From: Collybiopsis luxurians FD-317 M1
Lineage: Eukaryota; Basidiomycota; Agaricomycetes; Agaricales; Omphalotaceae
NCBI GenBank assembly: GCA_000827265.1
Contig: KN834816.1
Location: 27,159-91,158, forward strand
Length of the DNA stretch: 64,000 nucleotides
Reading direction: 5' to 3'
Position numbers and translations under genes: made by a program. Positions 54,018 through 64,000 of this stretch are shown here, piece by piece. Position 1 is the first letter of the stretch. The number at the start of each line of letters is the position of its first letter. The notes beneath the pieces were generated by a model that was not told the DNA's origin, made no database searches, and was given only the letters and a program-made list of their open reading frames with translations.

Positions 54018-57000
54018 TTACTCCTGCCCAGTGGAAACATTCCATATCTTTTGAAGTAGTTCTATCGCCGGATCCGACTGGCCCTCAAACCTCGCAAACG
54101 ACACCGTTGCAAAGGTAGCGGCATAGTTGCGGAGATATGGAGAGTACTACGAGCAAACAAAGAATGAAATCAACATTAAAGTTGATCATTTAAGAGAAAA
54201 GAGACACTCACAACCCGACAAAAATGCCTATACCATCCCCAGGTCTCCCAAGCACTCCACTCCTCCTTACCCCAATTAACCCGATTATGCCAAGAATGCT
54301 CCGTAAGAATTTCCTTGGCTTGCGGATTAGGATGCGCACTCGTTATCGAAGGCGCAAGGCACGATATGAACCCCTCCAGAGTCCTAGACAGTGCCGATTT
54401 TTGTTCTCTCGTGAGACTCGAAAATGCTTTCAACGCGACGTTCAGAGCAGGGTTTTCCGGGACGGATTCCGCTGTATGCAAAAGTCAGCCAAACGATATT
54501 CAAGATGAGAATTTTTGTCTCACCAGGCTTGGGCTCTCCATCAACATCCATATGCCTCACTCTCGCCCTATTCTCATCATCCTCCTTCCTCAACAACGCG
54601 AGCTTTCTCCTCGCAATATTAACCCTCCCAATCGCCTTATTCAACGCAGCCTTCAACAAATTCCACTCAAACGTACTCAAACTCAACGGAGCCTTGAGGT
54701 CCGCCTCCGGTTCATCTATACCCGTCTCGCTCACATGCGAGAACGTCCACGAAACGACATCCGCAGGGTCCACAATTTGATACTGCATCAGCTTGTCAAA
54801 CACGATCGCCACCATTTGGGAATTGTACTTCCAAAACGATGCAGTGGCGGAGAGGATGTCGGTTTTAGCTTCGGGGTTCCCCGTGCTTGCGGCAGATGTG
54901 ACTCCGCCACTGGCAAGGGTTCGGAGGAGGGGGAGGTACCTTTCAATGGCGTTGAGGAGATGTGAGAATGATCGAGCGCCGATATGGAGGAGGGATTGGG
55001 TGGCTATGACTCGGACAAGCGAGTTCACGTTGTCTGGTTGGCCAGAATCAGAGATCTCGGCTTCAAGCGTGTTTCGAAGTGTGTCCAGGTGGGCAATGAC
55101 ATCTTCGGCCTTAGCACGTCCACGGAAGAGGTTAAGGATGGACTGGGCAGCGTCATGATGAGGTTTTGCTGTAGGAAGAAATTAGTCATATTGATCTACA
55201 GTTAAATGTTTGAACGAGGAGAACGTACTAGGGTCTTCGTACATAAAATCGGGTCCAGGAGGTTGTTGTGGCAGTACGTGCGCCCCTGGTTCTCCCATCG
55301 CCTCCGGAAGACTCTTCTTGATACGGTCATAGTAGGACACTCGAGTTTCATACTCAATAGCCCTACGCATGAAAGCTCGTTTGGGATGCTGAACAGCCAA
55401 TTCAAGGTCAGGTATCCTTCACACGAACATTCAGTAACGACAAACTTCGCCAGAAAGTAATATCACATACCATTCCTTCCACACCCAAGCAAAGTTAAAA
55501 TTGCTCATGTGAATCGCGAACCACTCTGAGAAACGTCTTTCAATCTCGACATCAAGCCCGTCCGCTAGGCTACTATAAAGTTTTCGTATTGACTTGCCAA
55601 CCGCAGGCCCTACGGTTGAAGGTGAGAGCTTAGACACTTCTGTGATCAAGGCGGTGTAGTAGATATGAGGCTGAGAGGATTCTGGTAGAATGAGAGACGC
55701 GGCCAGAATGATCTACATGCAAGGAAACAGTAAGCCACATGAAAAATGAGTTTGTAAATTGAGCATACCTCTAGCAGAGTACTTTCCAGCTGCCATTCAT
55801 AGTTTACCAAAGGCTCAATTTCGGGAGCAGGAGCGCCAGGTTTGGGTTTAAAAGTACCTGGGACAGTCCATTTTGGATACTCGAGCAAAAGTCTGGCGCA
55901 TTCTTTGCGATTTACTTCGAAGATATCAATCATTGCGAGGAGATCGGTGCGAACTGCGTATCCTGCTGGCGTGTTTGGATCGGGCGTCACCTGGAAGGGG
56001 TGAATTCTAATCGTGGAGTAGACTGAAAAGGGACATACATCGTCCGGGAATAATCTCAAGAAAAACTCTGGCCACTCTTCCTTCTTCATTTCTGATTCTT
56101 CGGCTTCGGTAGATAATCCGTCGAGCTCTATAACCTCTGGAGGTACCAAAACGGAAGGTAAGCTGAAGGGGGTAAAGGTTTCTGCATCGAGTTGAGGATA
56201 ATCGGAGTATGGCCTAGGGTATGGTCCTTCAAAGCCAGAGTTTTCGAGCGCCTTTAACGCTGCCAAGGCAGTGTCCAGAAGCTGGCAGAATGCAATTAAT
56301 ACATGTATAACAGAGCACCAATTAAGGCGTACCTCGTCAGCAATCTCTACATACACAGAGGAAGAGTGCAGTTGTACGATAGGCTGGACAATCCACTTTC
56401 CAGAGTTGGTGGTTTCCGTGTACGCTTGAATGGCATTTATGATTTCACTGGGAATAGTCGGCGTAGACGCAGTTAAGGTTGAGCCGGCCTAGAAAAGGTG
56501 AGATATGCAAATTACAAGAATAGGCAACGTACAATCATAAGACCTTCGGCCGCACAAAGAGCAGCGCGTTTGGCCCGTCCATGGGATACACCGAACTCGT
56601 CCAGTACAGTGGTAAAGGATTGCAGCAAGGCCACGAACGAATCAGCCGAAATAAGCTGAGCTGAAACCAAGTGGGCGAAGAAATGTATCTGGGGAAACCA
56701 AACTTTAATTTCTGTTCAAATACGAAGAACCCATAACATACACAAAGCCGAGTTTCTCTCCACATCAATTTGTCCACATACGCCTGGAAACCTTTCCAAA
56801 ATTCCTCCAAAATTTGTCTTCCAAGCGAAACCTGTTCTGTAGCATCAGAGGTATCTTCTTTGGGCGGTGTATTGTGCAATAAACGGAGGAGAGCTGCGTA
56901 GAATGGTATTTTGTACGGTTGTTCGGTTACGCTGAAGGCTGCGATTAGAGGAAGAACTTGCGGAATGGTTGATAGCATACCCTATATGAAATGATTCCGA

Positions 57001-57313
57001 GAGATTGGAGATGCTTGGAGGAACCAGGTCGCGGATGTGCTGCTCGACAGTGGCTATTTCCTGCAGCGGGTCCTGCGAACGAATTCAATAAGAAAGGTCG
57101 CGTTTTTCAGGTCAAATATCGCACTCACCACTTCTCCAAGCTTTATGATAATATTCTTGAGCCTCTCTTGAGGAGACTCGACGATTTCTCGTCGGCGGTC
57201 GTCATAGTCATCTGCAGCGATATGTTCAAGTTTACATGCAATTCCGACTCGTAATTTTTCGCTGTACCTCCGAAACGTCTTCGACCCCCTCGATTTGGTC
57301 TGTGGTAACTCAT
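54018..57313 (-). CDS. CBC1: Nuclear cap-binding complex large subunit (CBP80/NCBP1)
   Basis: Large subunit of the nuclear cap-binding complex. With the small RNA-binding subunit it holds the m7G cap of new transcripts and promotes splicing, 3'-end processing, export and quality control. Start ATG 57313 (MSYHRPNRGGRRRFG); intron 1 then leads to DYDDRRREIVESPQERLKNI and IIKLGEVDPLQEIATVEQHI, the start of the MIF4G-like helical region. Further exons give AALKALENSGFEGPYPRPYS, VQPIVQLHSSSVYVEIADEV, DLLAMIDIFEVNRKECARLL and QLESTLLEVCSI. The C-terminal domain has SFWKYNSQMVAIVFDKLMQY and QIVDPADVVSWTFS, the family's most recognisable block, then EEWSAWETWGWYRHFCR. The last exon YSPYLRNYAATFATVSF ends at TAA 54018-54020. 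Introns are about 45-65 nt. I am sure of the family; a few internal junctions are approximate. Confidence 0.85.
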
Positions 57314-57613
57314 TGCAAATAGAATAAGTGGCTTCAAAGCCTTTTGCAAAACGGTACGCTAATGAACAGCGACAAGAGCCAAAAAAATAAATTCGAAGTT
57401 CGAAATTCCTGGGCGCTTATTTCTGCTGGATCACGTGCCTATCGGGTACTTAGACGACGGTGATCGAGAGTGCCAGACGTAGAAACGTAGGAGCAGTTCG
57501 AGAAAAGCAAGCTATTGGATGAGGCGAGTCAGCTCAAGGGAGAAATATCCTATTGATGAAGTTCCCGTCCCGCAAGGGATGAACCAATATTGGCTCACAG
57601 GAATTCTTACAAG
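57314..57613. other. CBC1 promoter region
   Basis: 300 bp upstream of CBC1 on the minus strand. A short frame at 57519-57716 (RRVSSREKYPIDEVPVPQG) is open but unrecognised and may be the upstream exon of the following kinase remnant. No TATA box seen. Confidence 0.35.
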
Positions 57614-57784
57614 CTCTCGGAGGGTACGGTTTCCAAAATACTCTGGAGCATGTTCAGGATTATGGAACCGCGTCGATGGTTCACTCTCGGACTCAATGCT
57701 GAGAACCACCCTTTGAGTCTGTGGGCTGTTAGTCGTGGTACTCTATCTGAAAATAAACCGTTCGATCTCGTGTATTCTCTCTAG
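57614..57784 (+). pseudogene. Fragment resembling a fungal (FunK1-type) protein kinase
   Basis: An open stretch of 56 codons behind a possible acceptor (ttacaag). It reads VSKILWSMFRIMEPRRW, FTLGLNAENHPLSLWAVSRG and NKPFDLVYSL, then TAG. The pattern RRRF-x-GxTxExxxxxLWxxSR-x-xPFDFV is what I know from the N-terminal half of FunK1-type kinases. No kinase core follows. Probably a remnant; resemblance judged by eye. Confidence 0.4.
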
Positions 57785-58106
57785 TAATCAACGTTCTTTG
57801 CGAGTACTACCCAAGATGGGAACCTTCTTGTGGAGGTTGTCCTTTCCTTTCTCCCCATCTGAAGGTACGGAGCTTCAAGTTGATAAAGTTGATAGCCTGA
57901 TGGAATAACAATAACATACATGGCACGGAATTAAGCCTGAATATCATTCAATGGCTGCAGTATTTTGTCAATTATGATTGCTAAATGAGGCTATTGGTAC
58001 TAAAGATGCTCAATGGAGTGTCCACAAGGGCACAAGACATTCAGTACCTGCAAAGAAGCAGAAAAGAAGTCTGTTTGTGAAATTCTACTAATGGACATCT
58101 TTTATA
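57785..58106. other. Spacer downstream of kinase fragment
   Basis: 322 bp without a supported gene; the right part is probably the 3' UTR of the membrane protein on the minus strand. Confidence 0.4.
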
Positions 58107-59509
58107 CTATATATGTGGAATAAAAGATGTCCATTTGACAGTTTCAAAAGCCCCAGAAGGTAGATCTCTTAAAGTTAAGAAAGACAAAACAATGAGGGCT
58201 ACTCGAGCAAGAACATAAACAGTTGTAAAAACAATACCAAAGTATACTGCCAGGTTCTCCAAACACTTCTTCCAACGGTATGGAAGACTCTTCACTGCTG
58301 GAGTGAGATATACACCAAACAGTAAAATCAAGGGTGCTCCAGTGACAATAACTGATGCAATCCTCCACAACACATGCTCGACTGTGCTGGAGAATGCAAA
58401 TGCCCATCCAGCACAATGAATTGCACCAAATAGAATGGCTGCCCCATACGCAACAAATTGATCCTGTTGTTTTGAGGGTTCCAAGTCTGGAGTTCGCTCG
58501 AAGGAAGGTATCTTGTGTGTGGAATATTCATTGAATAGACCATTTCTGTCAACAGCAATGCTGGCCAGACCAACGACTGGTGTAAATAGAAACCAAAATA
58601 TGGCTTCAGCCCTGTTTGAATCTTGCCATACCTGGTCCACATAACTACGAATGGGTTTCCATATCCATGCACAGAATGAGTATACCCATTGCTTTGGGGA
58701 TATTTGAGCTGCTTGACCATGAAGCAATGCTGTCTCTTCCGTCGATGACTGAAGATTGTGATCTGGAATATCTCCATTTTCAGCCGCTTCAACTCCCACA
58801 CTCTCGAAGTGGTCTTGAATACGGATGTGACAGCCAACTCCCAGAGGTTTGTCCCACCAGAAGAAATATATCAAGACATTCATAGTTGCAAAAGCCACCG
58901 TCATGATCTCAAGCTCCGTGATAGGCAGATGCCGAGCCCATCTAGCGAGAAGTTGGACGACAAACCAGGTTGTTTGCCATAAAGCTATGAGCTTTGCAAA
59001 ACCATCTCTGTGACTGCGATCCTTGATTTCGCGTTCTAGAATCCCACTTATGAATTTTTCTTCTCTCGGGTTTAGGTTATAGTAACGGAGAACTTCTTCC
59101 AAGTGGGTCCCTCTGTACCGTGCAAATCCGCCCATGAGTACAAAGAACCCATGAGACACGCTCCAGCCTTTGCCTCTGTATTCTACAGCTAGTAGATGAG
59201 AAACTTGTGTGTTACCAATCAAAAAACCTTACGTTTTGCTAGCTCCCTTGCTGAGAACCATTGTCGAGCTGCCCATAGCACCAGTAACTCTGGTGCAATA
59301 AGGGCAACTATCATCAACCCTATCTTCCGCCCCTGAATTCTCCAAGAGCCTTCATCTGGTGCAGGTATGTTTGGATGGACCGATACCCAAGTACATGCGA
59401 CGAGTACACTGATGCAGCTCCAGATAATTTGATAGAGACTGCGACATTGATAGAGGTCTCTGCAAGAATCCGTAGTGGGGATGGTGGTGAGGGTACCGTT
59501 TGTCTCCAT
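58107..59509 (-). CDS. Basidiomycete multipass membrane protein (expanded family, function unknown)
   Basis: Two exons: 59509-59233 and 59188-58107. Start METNGTLTTIPTTDSCRDLY. The first exon carries a hydrophobic segment (YQIIWSCISVLVACTWVSVH) and LMIVALIAPELLVLWAARQW. The second exon has GKGWSVSHGFFVLMGGFA, EIKDRSHRDGFAKLIALWQT, TWFVVQLLARW, LPITELEIMTVAFATMNVLI and YFFWWDKPLGVGCHIRI, then a polar loop and several C-terminal hydrophobic segments (GAAILFGAIHCAGWAFAF, FGIVFTTVYVLARVALIVL). This order (DRSKGD-like block, TWF, ELE, FWWxKPL) is familiar from a large family of uncharacterised Agaricomycete membrane proteins. No catalytic motif is evident. Function cannot be assigned. Confidence 0.7.
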
Positions 59510-60063
59510 TGCTGGTGCAGTGGTGGTGTAGCAGTAGGGCTATGAGAGGCGATAAGAAATAAGGATGGGGACAATTTTTGATCATAATGTATCAGATGTA
59601 CAATAGCTGTTCGCTGTGAAAAAATTACCCTCCTTATGTTTGACTGATGAATTCTTTTTTTTTCTACTTTACTTGAGCATGCTGTGAGATCTATCAGGCA
59701 ATTGACATGAGCTGTAAGTTTGGCATCTGATTGTGATCATCGCAACTTACTGTGAGGGAGATAATGCGAAGCATTATTAGGCACAAAGCGAGATTCATAG
59801 AGTCTAGTGGATACTTTGTGAGAGTGCATGAACGAGCTGTCAGTATCCGTCCTGTTACTGTGTCTCGGTCAAAGCAGTATATACGAATGGCGTCATTTGA
59901 AATCAAATTTGTCGGCTCGGGACGGATCAGGTAATGGGCTCCAGTGCGTCATGGGCGCAGCGCAGCGCTTTCCCCTTCTTTTTAAAAACTCAGCGCCACG
60001 TATTAACCATTGTTCATTCATCGACCTCATTCAATATCTTGAACCTTCGGTCGTTCATGCATT
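59510..60063. promoter_or_regulatory. Divergent promoter, membrane protein / PIL1
   Basis: 554 bp between divergent starts. TATATA at about 59,878-59,883 (agtatatacg) and TTTTTAAAAA at 59,979-59,988, the latter 75 bp upstream of the PIL1 ATG, are core promoter candidates for PIL1. No gene seen. Confidence 0.45.
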
Positions 60064-62739
60064 ATGTTCAAGACAGCAGCCACGAAAATCGCTCATAACT
60101 CAACCATTCCTGCCCTTGCAGGCAACAAAGATCTAAGGCCTTTGCAGGATCTAATTACTGCAGAAAAATCGGTACTAATTGCGTGAGTATGGCCTCCGAC
60201 ACTTCTATGGTTCCAACCGTGACGCTGTGAAATCAGGACTCAAAAGTTAAGTGTGGAGTTTGGTAAAGCCGCAGAGGCACTGCGGATATGGGGCTCAGGA
60301 GAAGGCGAAGACTTGCTTGTGTGTCAATTCCCGTCTACTTCCCAGTCTTTTTTGCTGATATATACTCCTTCAGGATACCCTATCCGCATCGACAAACCTC
60401 CTCAGCCAGTTCTCCACTTCGCTTGCCAATTACGCCTCACACGAACATGCTATTCGTGACCATATGAAATCGATTCGTTCAAGGGAAGAAGCTTTGGATG
60501 AATTGAAGAGAAAACGAAAGGCTTTAATCAGTAAAGCTGACGCTGCGGAGAAGAAGTTGTCAAAGATGTCCCCGGAGCACAAAAATCTTCATGCGCAAAC
60601 GGATACGCTAAAGCGATTGCTGGATGATATTCGTACGATGGATTCAGAGATCATGTCGGATGAAGCTTCTTTGGGTGACTTTAAGCGATCCAAGACTAAA
60701 GCGTGGATGGGTCTCAAATTTGGGGGGTTGCTGGAGTGTTCTGAGAAGGGGTCGATTATCGGAGAGTTTGGTCGACTAGTCATTGCCGTTCGTAATGGTC
60801 ATCTTATTCATGGATATCGTCTCATATGTCTATTTAGGAAATACCCGAAGAAACCACCCAACCAGGGATGGCTCGAGCCATGTACATGAATCACGGAAAA
60901 GTCAATTCTATTCTTACCGACGCCTCACGATGCGTCGCCGAAGTCTCTTTCTCTACTGTTCCACCCCCAGGTTCTGCTCCTCCTGCTCCAAAGAACGACT
61001 TTCTCGGTCCCACACAGGGATTCGGTACTGGTCACTTCCTCGATGCGTCAGAGATGTCCACCAACATGGGTTCCGCCAACATGGGTTCCGCCAACATGGG
61101 CTCCGGCATTCCGCCTTCTCCCATCTCTCCCAATAATTATTCCTATCAGGAAGCGTCTCGCAGTACGGAGGAATTTGGTATGGGATCCCCAACCTCTCCT
61201 ATTGGCAGCAGATATGCTACATTCCCTGCCAGTACCAACGCGACTGCTACATTCCCCGCCAGTCCCAACGGGACTGGAACATTCCCCGCCAACACCAACA
61301 CGACTGGAGCATTCCCCGTCAGTCCCAGCGCGACTGGAACATTCCCCGTCAGTACCAACACGACTGGAACATTCCCTGCCAGTACCAACATGACTGGATA
61401 TGCATTGCATGACGGTCCGACGCCCTCTGTAGGCTTTGGCGAGGGAGAAGATTCGTTCTCTTCCTCGGTCGCCGCTGCGTTGGATGCGCGGCAATCATTC
61501 GACGAACCTGCTCCTTCTTACGAGACACACCAGGCACATCTCCCTGGTCCTCCGGCTGGCGCCGCTCTTCCTGTTATGATGCCTAGTCCCTGGGACACGG
61601 ACCACAACAGACTTAGCACGTACAGTGAGGATGTCGGGCTAGCGTACATGAATCCCTCGCAAGAGGACGTCAGTGCTGCTCAAGGCCGTTCGCGCCCGAC
61701 GAGTAGAGAGGTTCACTTTGGGCAGGTTTCGGATATTGATACGGAAATGAATAGGCGACAGGAGCAGGAGGATGGAGGGGGAATCAGCCCTAGTGGGGCT
61801 CGGATGTCGCAGAAACGCATCCCACCGCCGAGTCTAAGTCCAGAGGAGGAGGAACGGGCGTTGAACGCCGCTGCTGCCAGAGAACTGGGTAGAGAGCTGG
61901 AATCGCTTAGTATATCCCCGCCTTCTTCGTCGGCGCCGCCTCCACCGAGACTCGAAATCTCACACGAAGGTGGAAGGGATCGATCGTCTTCGTTTGGGTC
62001 TATGAACAACAGCGCGTCGGCGTCTCCTCTCATACCACCCGTGGCTCCCTTCGCTCAACGGGGCTCATCCCCGGGACCGATTGAGACTAATGTCCAGTAC
62101 GACGATACTGAAAAATCTTTATCACCTACTCGAAATTCTCCGCCGCGAATGACTTTACCAGATCGCACGTCATCATCGGCTACATCGATTGGAAGCTACC
62201 GAACACCTCCCGAGTACCCTCGTTCCATTGGTTCTTCGCCCTTTGGTCAACGATCTACATCCTCGTTGACTGGAGGCATTTCCCCTTCTCCAGCTCAGCC
62301 CGGTGCGCCGCGGACTATATCCGCAGCTGCGTTCCGTCGCCCTGCGACAAATAATCGTTCAGCGAGCAACGACTTTGGTTCAGGTGGCGGTACCACTGGA
62401 CTCCGTTCATCATCGCCTCTGGTAGACACCAGTCCTCTTCAACCCCGGAAACGCGGGGCCGTATCTTCCCTCTCCCAATCCAACACCCCAGAGATACCTT
62501 ATATGGAACCATCAGGAGCTAATCGTGTTTCTCAAGCGGGCAGTGATGACCATTACGATTATATCAGTGCGTATACGGATGCTCCTCCTGCTCCTGGATC
62601 GGGAAGTCCTCAGAGAAGCGATTTTGGAAGTCTCGGGCAGATGAGGGTGGCAAATGACTCGGGGGTTCCACCTTCTCCGGGAACGCCTGGGTATGGAGAA
62701 GGCAGGTTCGCGACAAATTTGGAGGGTGAATTGAGATAG
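60064..62739 (+). CDS. PIL1: Eisosome core protein PIL1/LSP1 with long low-complexity tail
   Basis: BAR-domain protein that coats furrow-like plasma-membrane invaginations (eisosomes) and responds to sphingolipid signalling. Exons 60064-60182, 60237-60318, 60374-60787 and 60838-62739 give 838 residues. The N-terminus MFKTAATKIAHNSTIPALAG and KDLRPLQDLITAEKSVLIAT are diagnostic, followed by the BAR helices (LASTN-LLSQFSTSLANYASH type; DHMKSIRSREEALDELKRKR; AHAQTDTLKRLLDDIR type) and KAWMGLKFGGLLECSEKGSI. After residue about 240 comes a long Pro/Ser/Thr tail, much longer than yeast Pil1 (about 340 residues). The tail contains NMGSA repeats (about 61,062-61,096) and a run of ten-residue TFPASTNTTG-like repeats (about 61,215-61,395). 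Many SP and TP sites may be phosphorylated. Confidence 0.9.
61215..61395 (+). repeat. 30-bp coding minisatellite in PIL1
   Basis: Six to seven imperfect copies of a 30-bp unit (ACATTCCCYGCCAGTACCAA core) encode the ten-residue TFPASTNTTG-like repeat. Unit length is a multiple of three, so copy-number change keeps the frame. An adjacent 15-bp unit (AACATGGGTTCCGCC) is repeated nearly three times at 61,064-61,105. Confidence 0.85.
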
Positions 62740-63234
62740 ACGTAAAAGATGTCAGTGGCGTGTGAGGTTGCGTGAGACGTGGTTGGGTGAAGAAGTTTTG
62801 TTGTATCTATTATTACTATGCGGTCTGCGCTGGAAGATGAATGTATAATGTATAAATATACCTTAGCTGTCGTCGATATATTTTTTTAAAATGTTTTTTT
62901 TTTGAATCATGGAGACGCAGCTACTCTATACTGGACTATGATATACTTGAGCTGCGGATTTTAATCGGCCTTTGGTGAGTAAATTCAAAACGAGTAAAAT
63001 GAATACCGTCAAGTCTAATTGGACAGGGTGAAAACCGTGCGAGTCGTGATTGATACCCTAGCAAAAAGCCTTGGCTCTTTTTAAAAACTAGGGTAACGCC
63101 CACATGCTCTGGCTCTTTCCCATTTCAACTTGTAGAAGGCGGGGATCTTCCATCTTTGAAAAGGCTGACAGGCAGCAGCAGCAGCAGCTCTCTCTAAAAC
63201 ATAATTCAAAAAGGGGAGAGCGGACAACTGGCAG
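62740..63234. other. Spacer: PIL1 3' UTR and promoter of the next gene
   Basis: 495 bp. A T/A-rich stretch at 62,879-62,902 may hold the PIL1 poly(A) signal. tctttttaaaaac near 63,076 is a TATA-like candidate for the next gene. A CAG run (gcagcagcagcagc) lies at 63,173-63,187. No other gene seen. Confidence 0.45.
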
Positions 63235-64000
63235 ATGGACGGTTCAATATCATCAACACATTCTTTACCAAAACGGATCGAGGTCATCAAGAGCGACCGC
63301 TCGCACTCGCATTCGGACACATTACCGTTACCTACTAAAGAGGGGTCCGACTCGGAGCTGTTTGGAGTCCGAACGAGCGCAAGCCACGATACAAGCAATA
63401 ATAAAGAAGACGGGGCTTCAGAAGACTTAAATGACATTCGGCGTTTTTCATTTTTGACTAGGCGAGTGGTCCGTGCGGTCGGATGGGGTGTCGGTGCCGC
63501 TGGCATTTTGGCTTGGTGGATTTGTACGATTGTGTTGAGGCCACCTGGGTATGGATGGTAAGGTTCTCTTCATGAATATCTTCGGGTGAATATTGAAAAA
63601 AAAAAATTCTCCTTTTTTCAGGGTGGCTCAAACGGTGATCGCCTGGTTTGCATTACTGTGAGTTCTTTTTGACTGATCCTTTTATTCTCGGAGTATTCAA
63701 TCGCTCTTCTATCTGTATGTAGTCTAATCGCTTCTTCATTTGTGCCGGTGTCTGTGTCTATCAAGAAATGGACACCGTCCGGATCGTTTGTTCGGCATTG
63801 GGACGGATGTAGACAGGCGTGGTTCCGCATACCTTATCTTGCGCGACTGGCCTTTGGCTGGCTGGTCGTGGTTGGAGTTTTTATGGGTCTCGTGTTTGGA
63901 TTTCGCAGCGATCTTCAGGTTTGTAGTCTCCTTGTTCTTTTTGCAGTCATCGAAACGCTCAGTTGCTTGTCCTCCTCCTATAGTCCCCTTCCAGTGCACG
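63235..64000 (+). CDS. Probable concentrative nucleoside transporter (5' part)
   Basis: Start ATG 63235; exons 63235-63557, 63622-63657, 63723-63918 and one from 63984 that runs off the window. The first about 75 residues are polar (MDGSISSTHSLPKRIEVI). Membrane segments follow: VVRAVGWGVGAAGILAWWIC, GWVAQTVIAWFALL, then LIASSFVPVSVSI and LAFGWLVVVGVFMGLVFGF. The order of tail, short loop GYGW, then the ARLAFGWL block resembles fungal CNT-type nucleoside transporters, but the diagnostic substrate-binding helices lie beyond the edge. Another multipass transporter remains possible. Confidence 0.5.

Noticed and set aside
61215..61395. Regular 30-bp repeats that could suggest a CRISPR-like array
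   Set aside because: The units are contiguous without spacers, are in frame within PIL1, and the genome is fungal.
60953..62033. Long minus-strand frames opposite PIL1 (Gly/Val/Cys-rich)
   Set aside because: They arise from the repeat and Ser/Pro-rich composition of the PIL1 tail on the other strand.

Overview
The window is nuclear DNA of a mushroom-forming basidiomycete (Agaricomycetes). The evidence is genes split by many GT-AG introns of about 45-70 nt, DUF6535-ankyrin membrane proteins, an expanded Agaricomycete kinase-like family, and a basidiomycete-style hexose transporter and alpha/beta hydrolase. Exon boundaries were read by eye from splice sites, reading frame and family resemblance; no alignment or search was run.

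Layout. 1-7.3 kb is a compact housekeeping block: CGI121 (KEOPS, runs off the left edge), a membrane-anchored PDI-family protein, ERG27 (sterol 3-keto reductase) and an MFS hexose transporter. 8.7-15.1 kb is an alpha/beta hydrolase gene split by a 5.1-kb Ty1/Copia LTR retrotransposon inserted exactly on a 5' splice site, with a probable TA-flanked MITE in its last exon. 15.1-18.2 kb is AT-rich and decayed, with hairpins. 18.3-24.3 kb holds a FAD-dependent phenol-hydroxylase-like monooxygenase, a probable 3' exon of an unrecognised gene and a 1010-aa mitochondrial helical-repeat (PPR-like) protein. 24.9-35.1 kb is a cluster of three DUF6535-ankyrin genes plus a truncated relic. 35.4-40.6 kb carries a secreted GH2 beta-mannosidase and a ZIP zinc transporter.

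41.8-53.4 kb is the most unusual region, a twice-repeated module: intact kinase-like gene, micro-exon gene, dead kinase-like gene. The two micro-exon genes each have 12 exons, several only 12-42 nt long, with matching sizes and phase-0 junctions across both copies. No function could be recognised for them.

54.0-64.0 kb returns to core genes: the large nuclear cap-binding subunit (CBC1/NCBP1), a small remnant resembling a fungal protein kinase, a basidiomycete multipass membrane protein, the eisosome protein PIL1 with a long low-complexity tail, and the 5' part of a probable concentrative nucleoside transporter that runs off the right edge.

The housekeeping genes act in tRNA modification, ER folding, sterol synthesis, cap binding and plasma-membrane organisation, with no evident shared pathway. 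The accessory stretches (8.7-18 kb, 24.9-35 kb, 41.8-53.4 kb) show duplication, transposition and CpG-type mutational decay.
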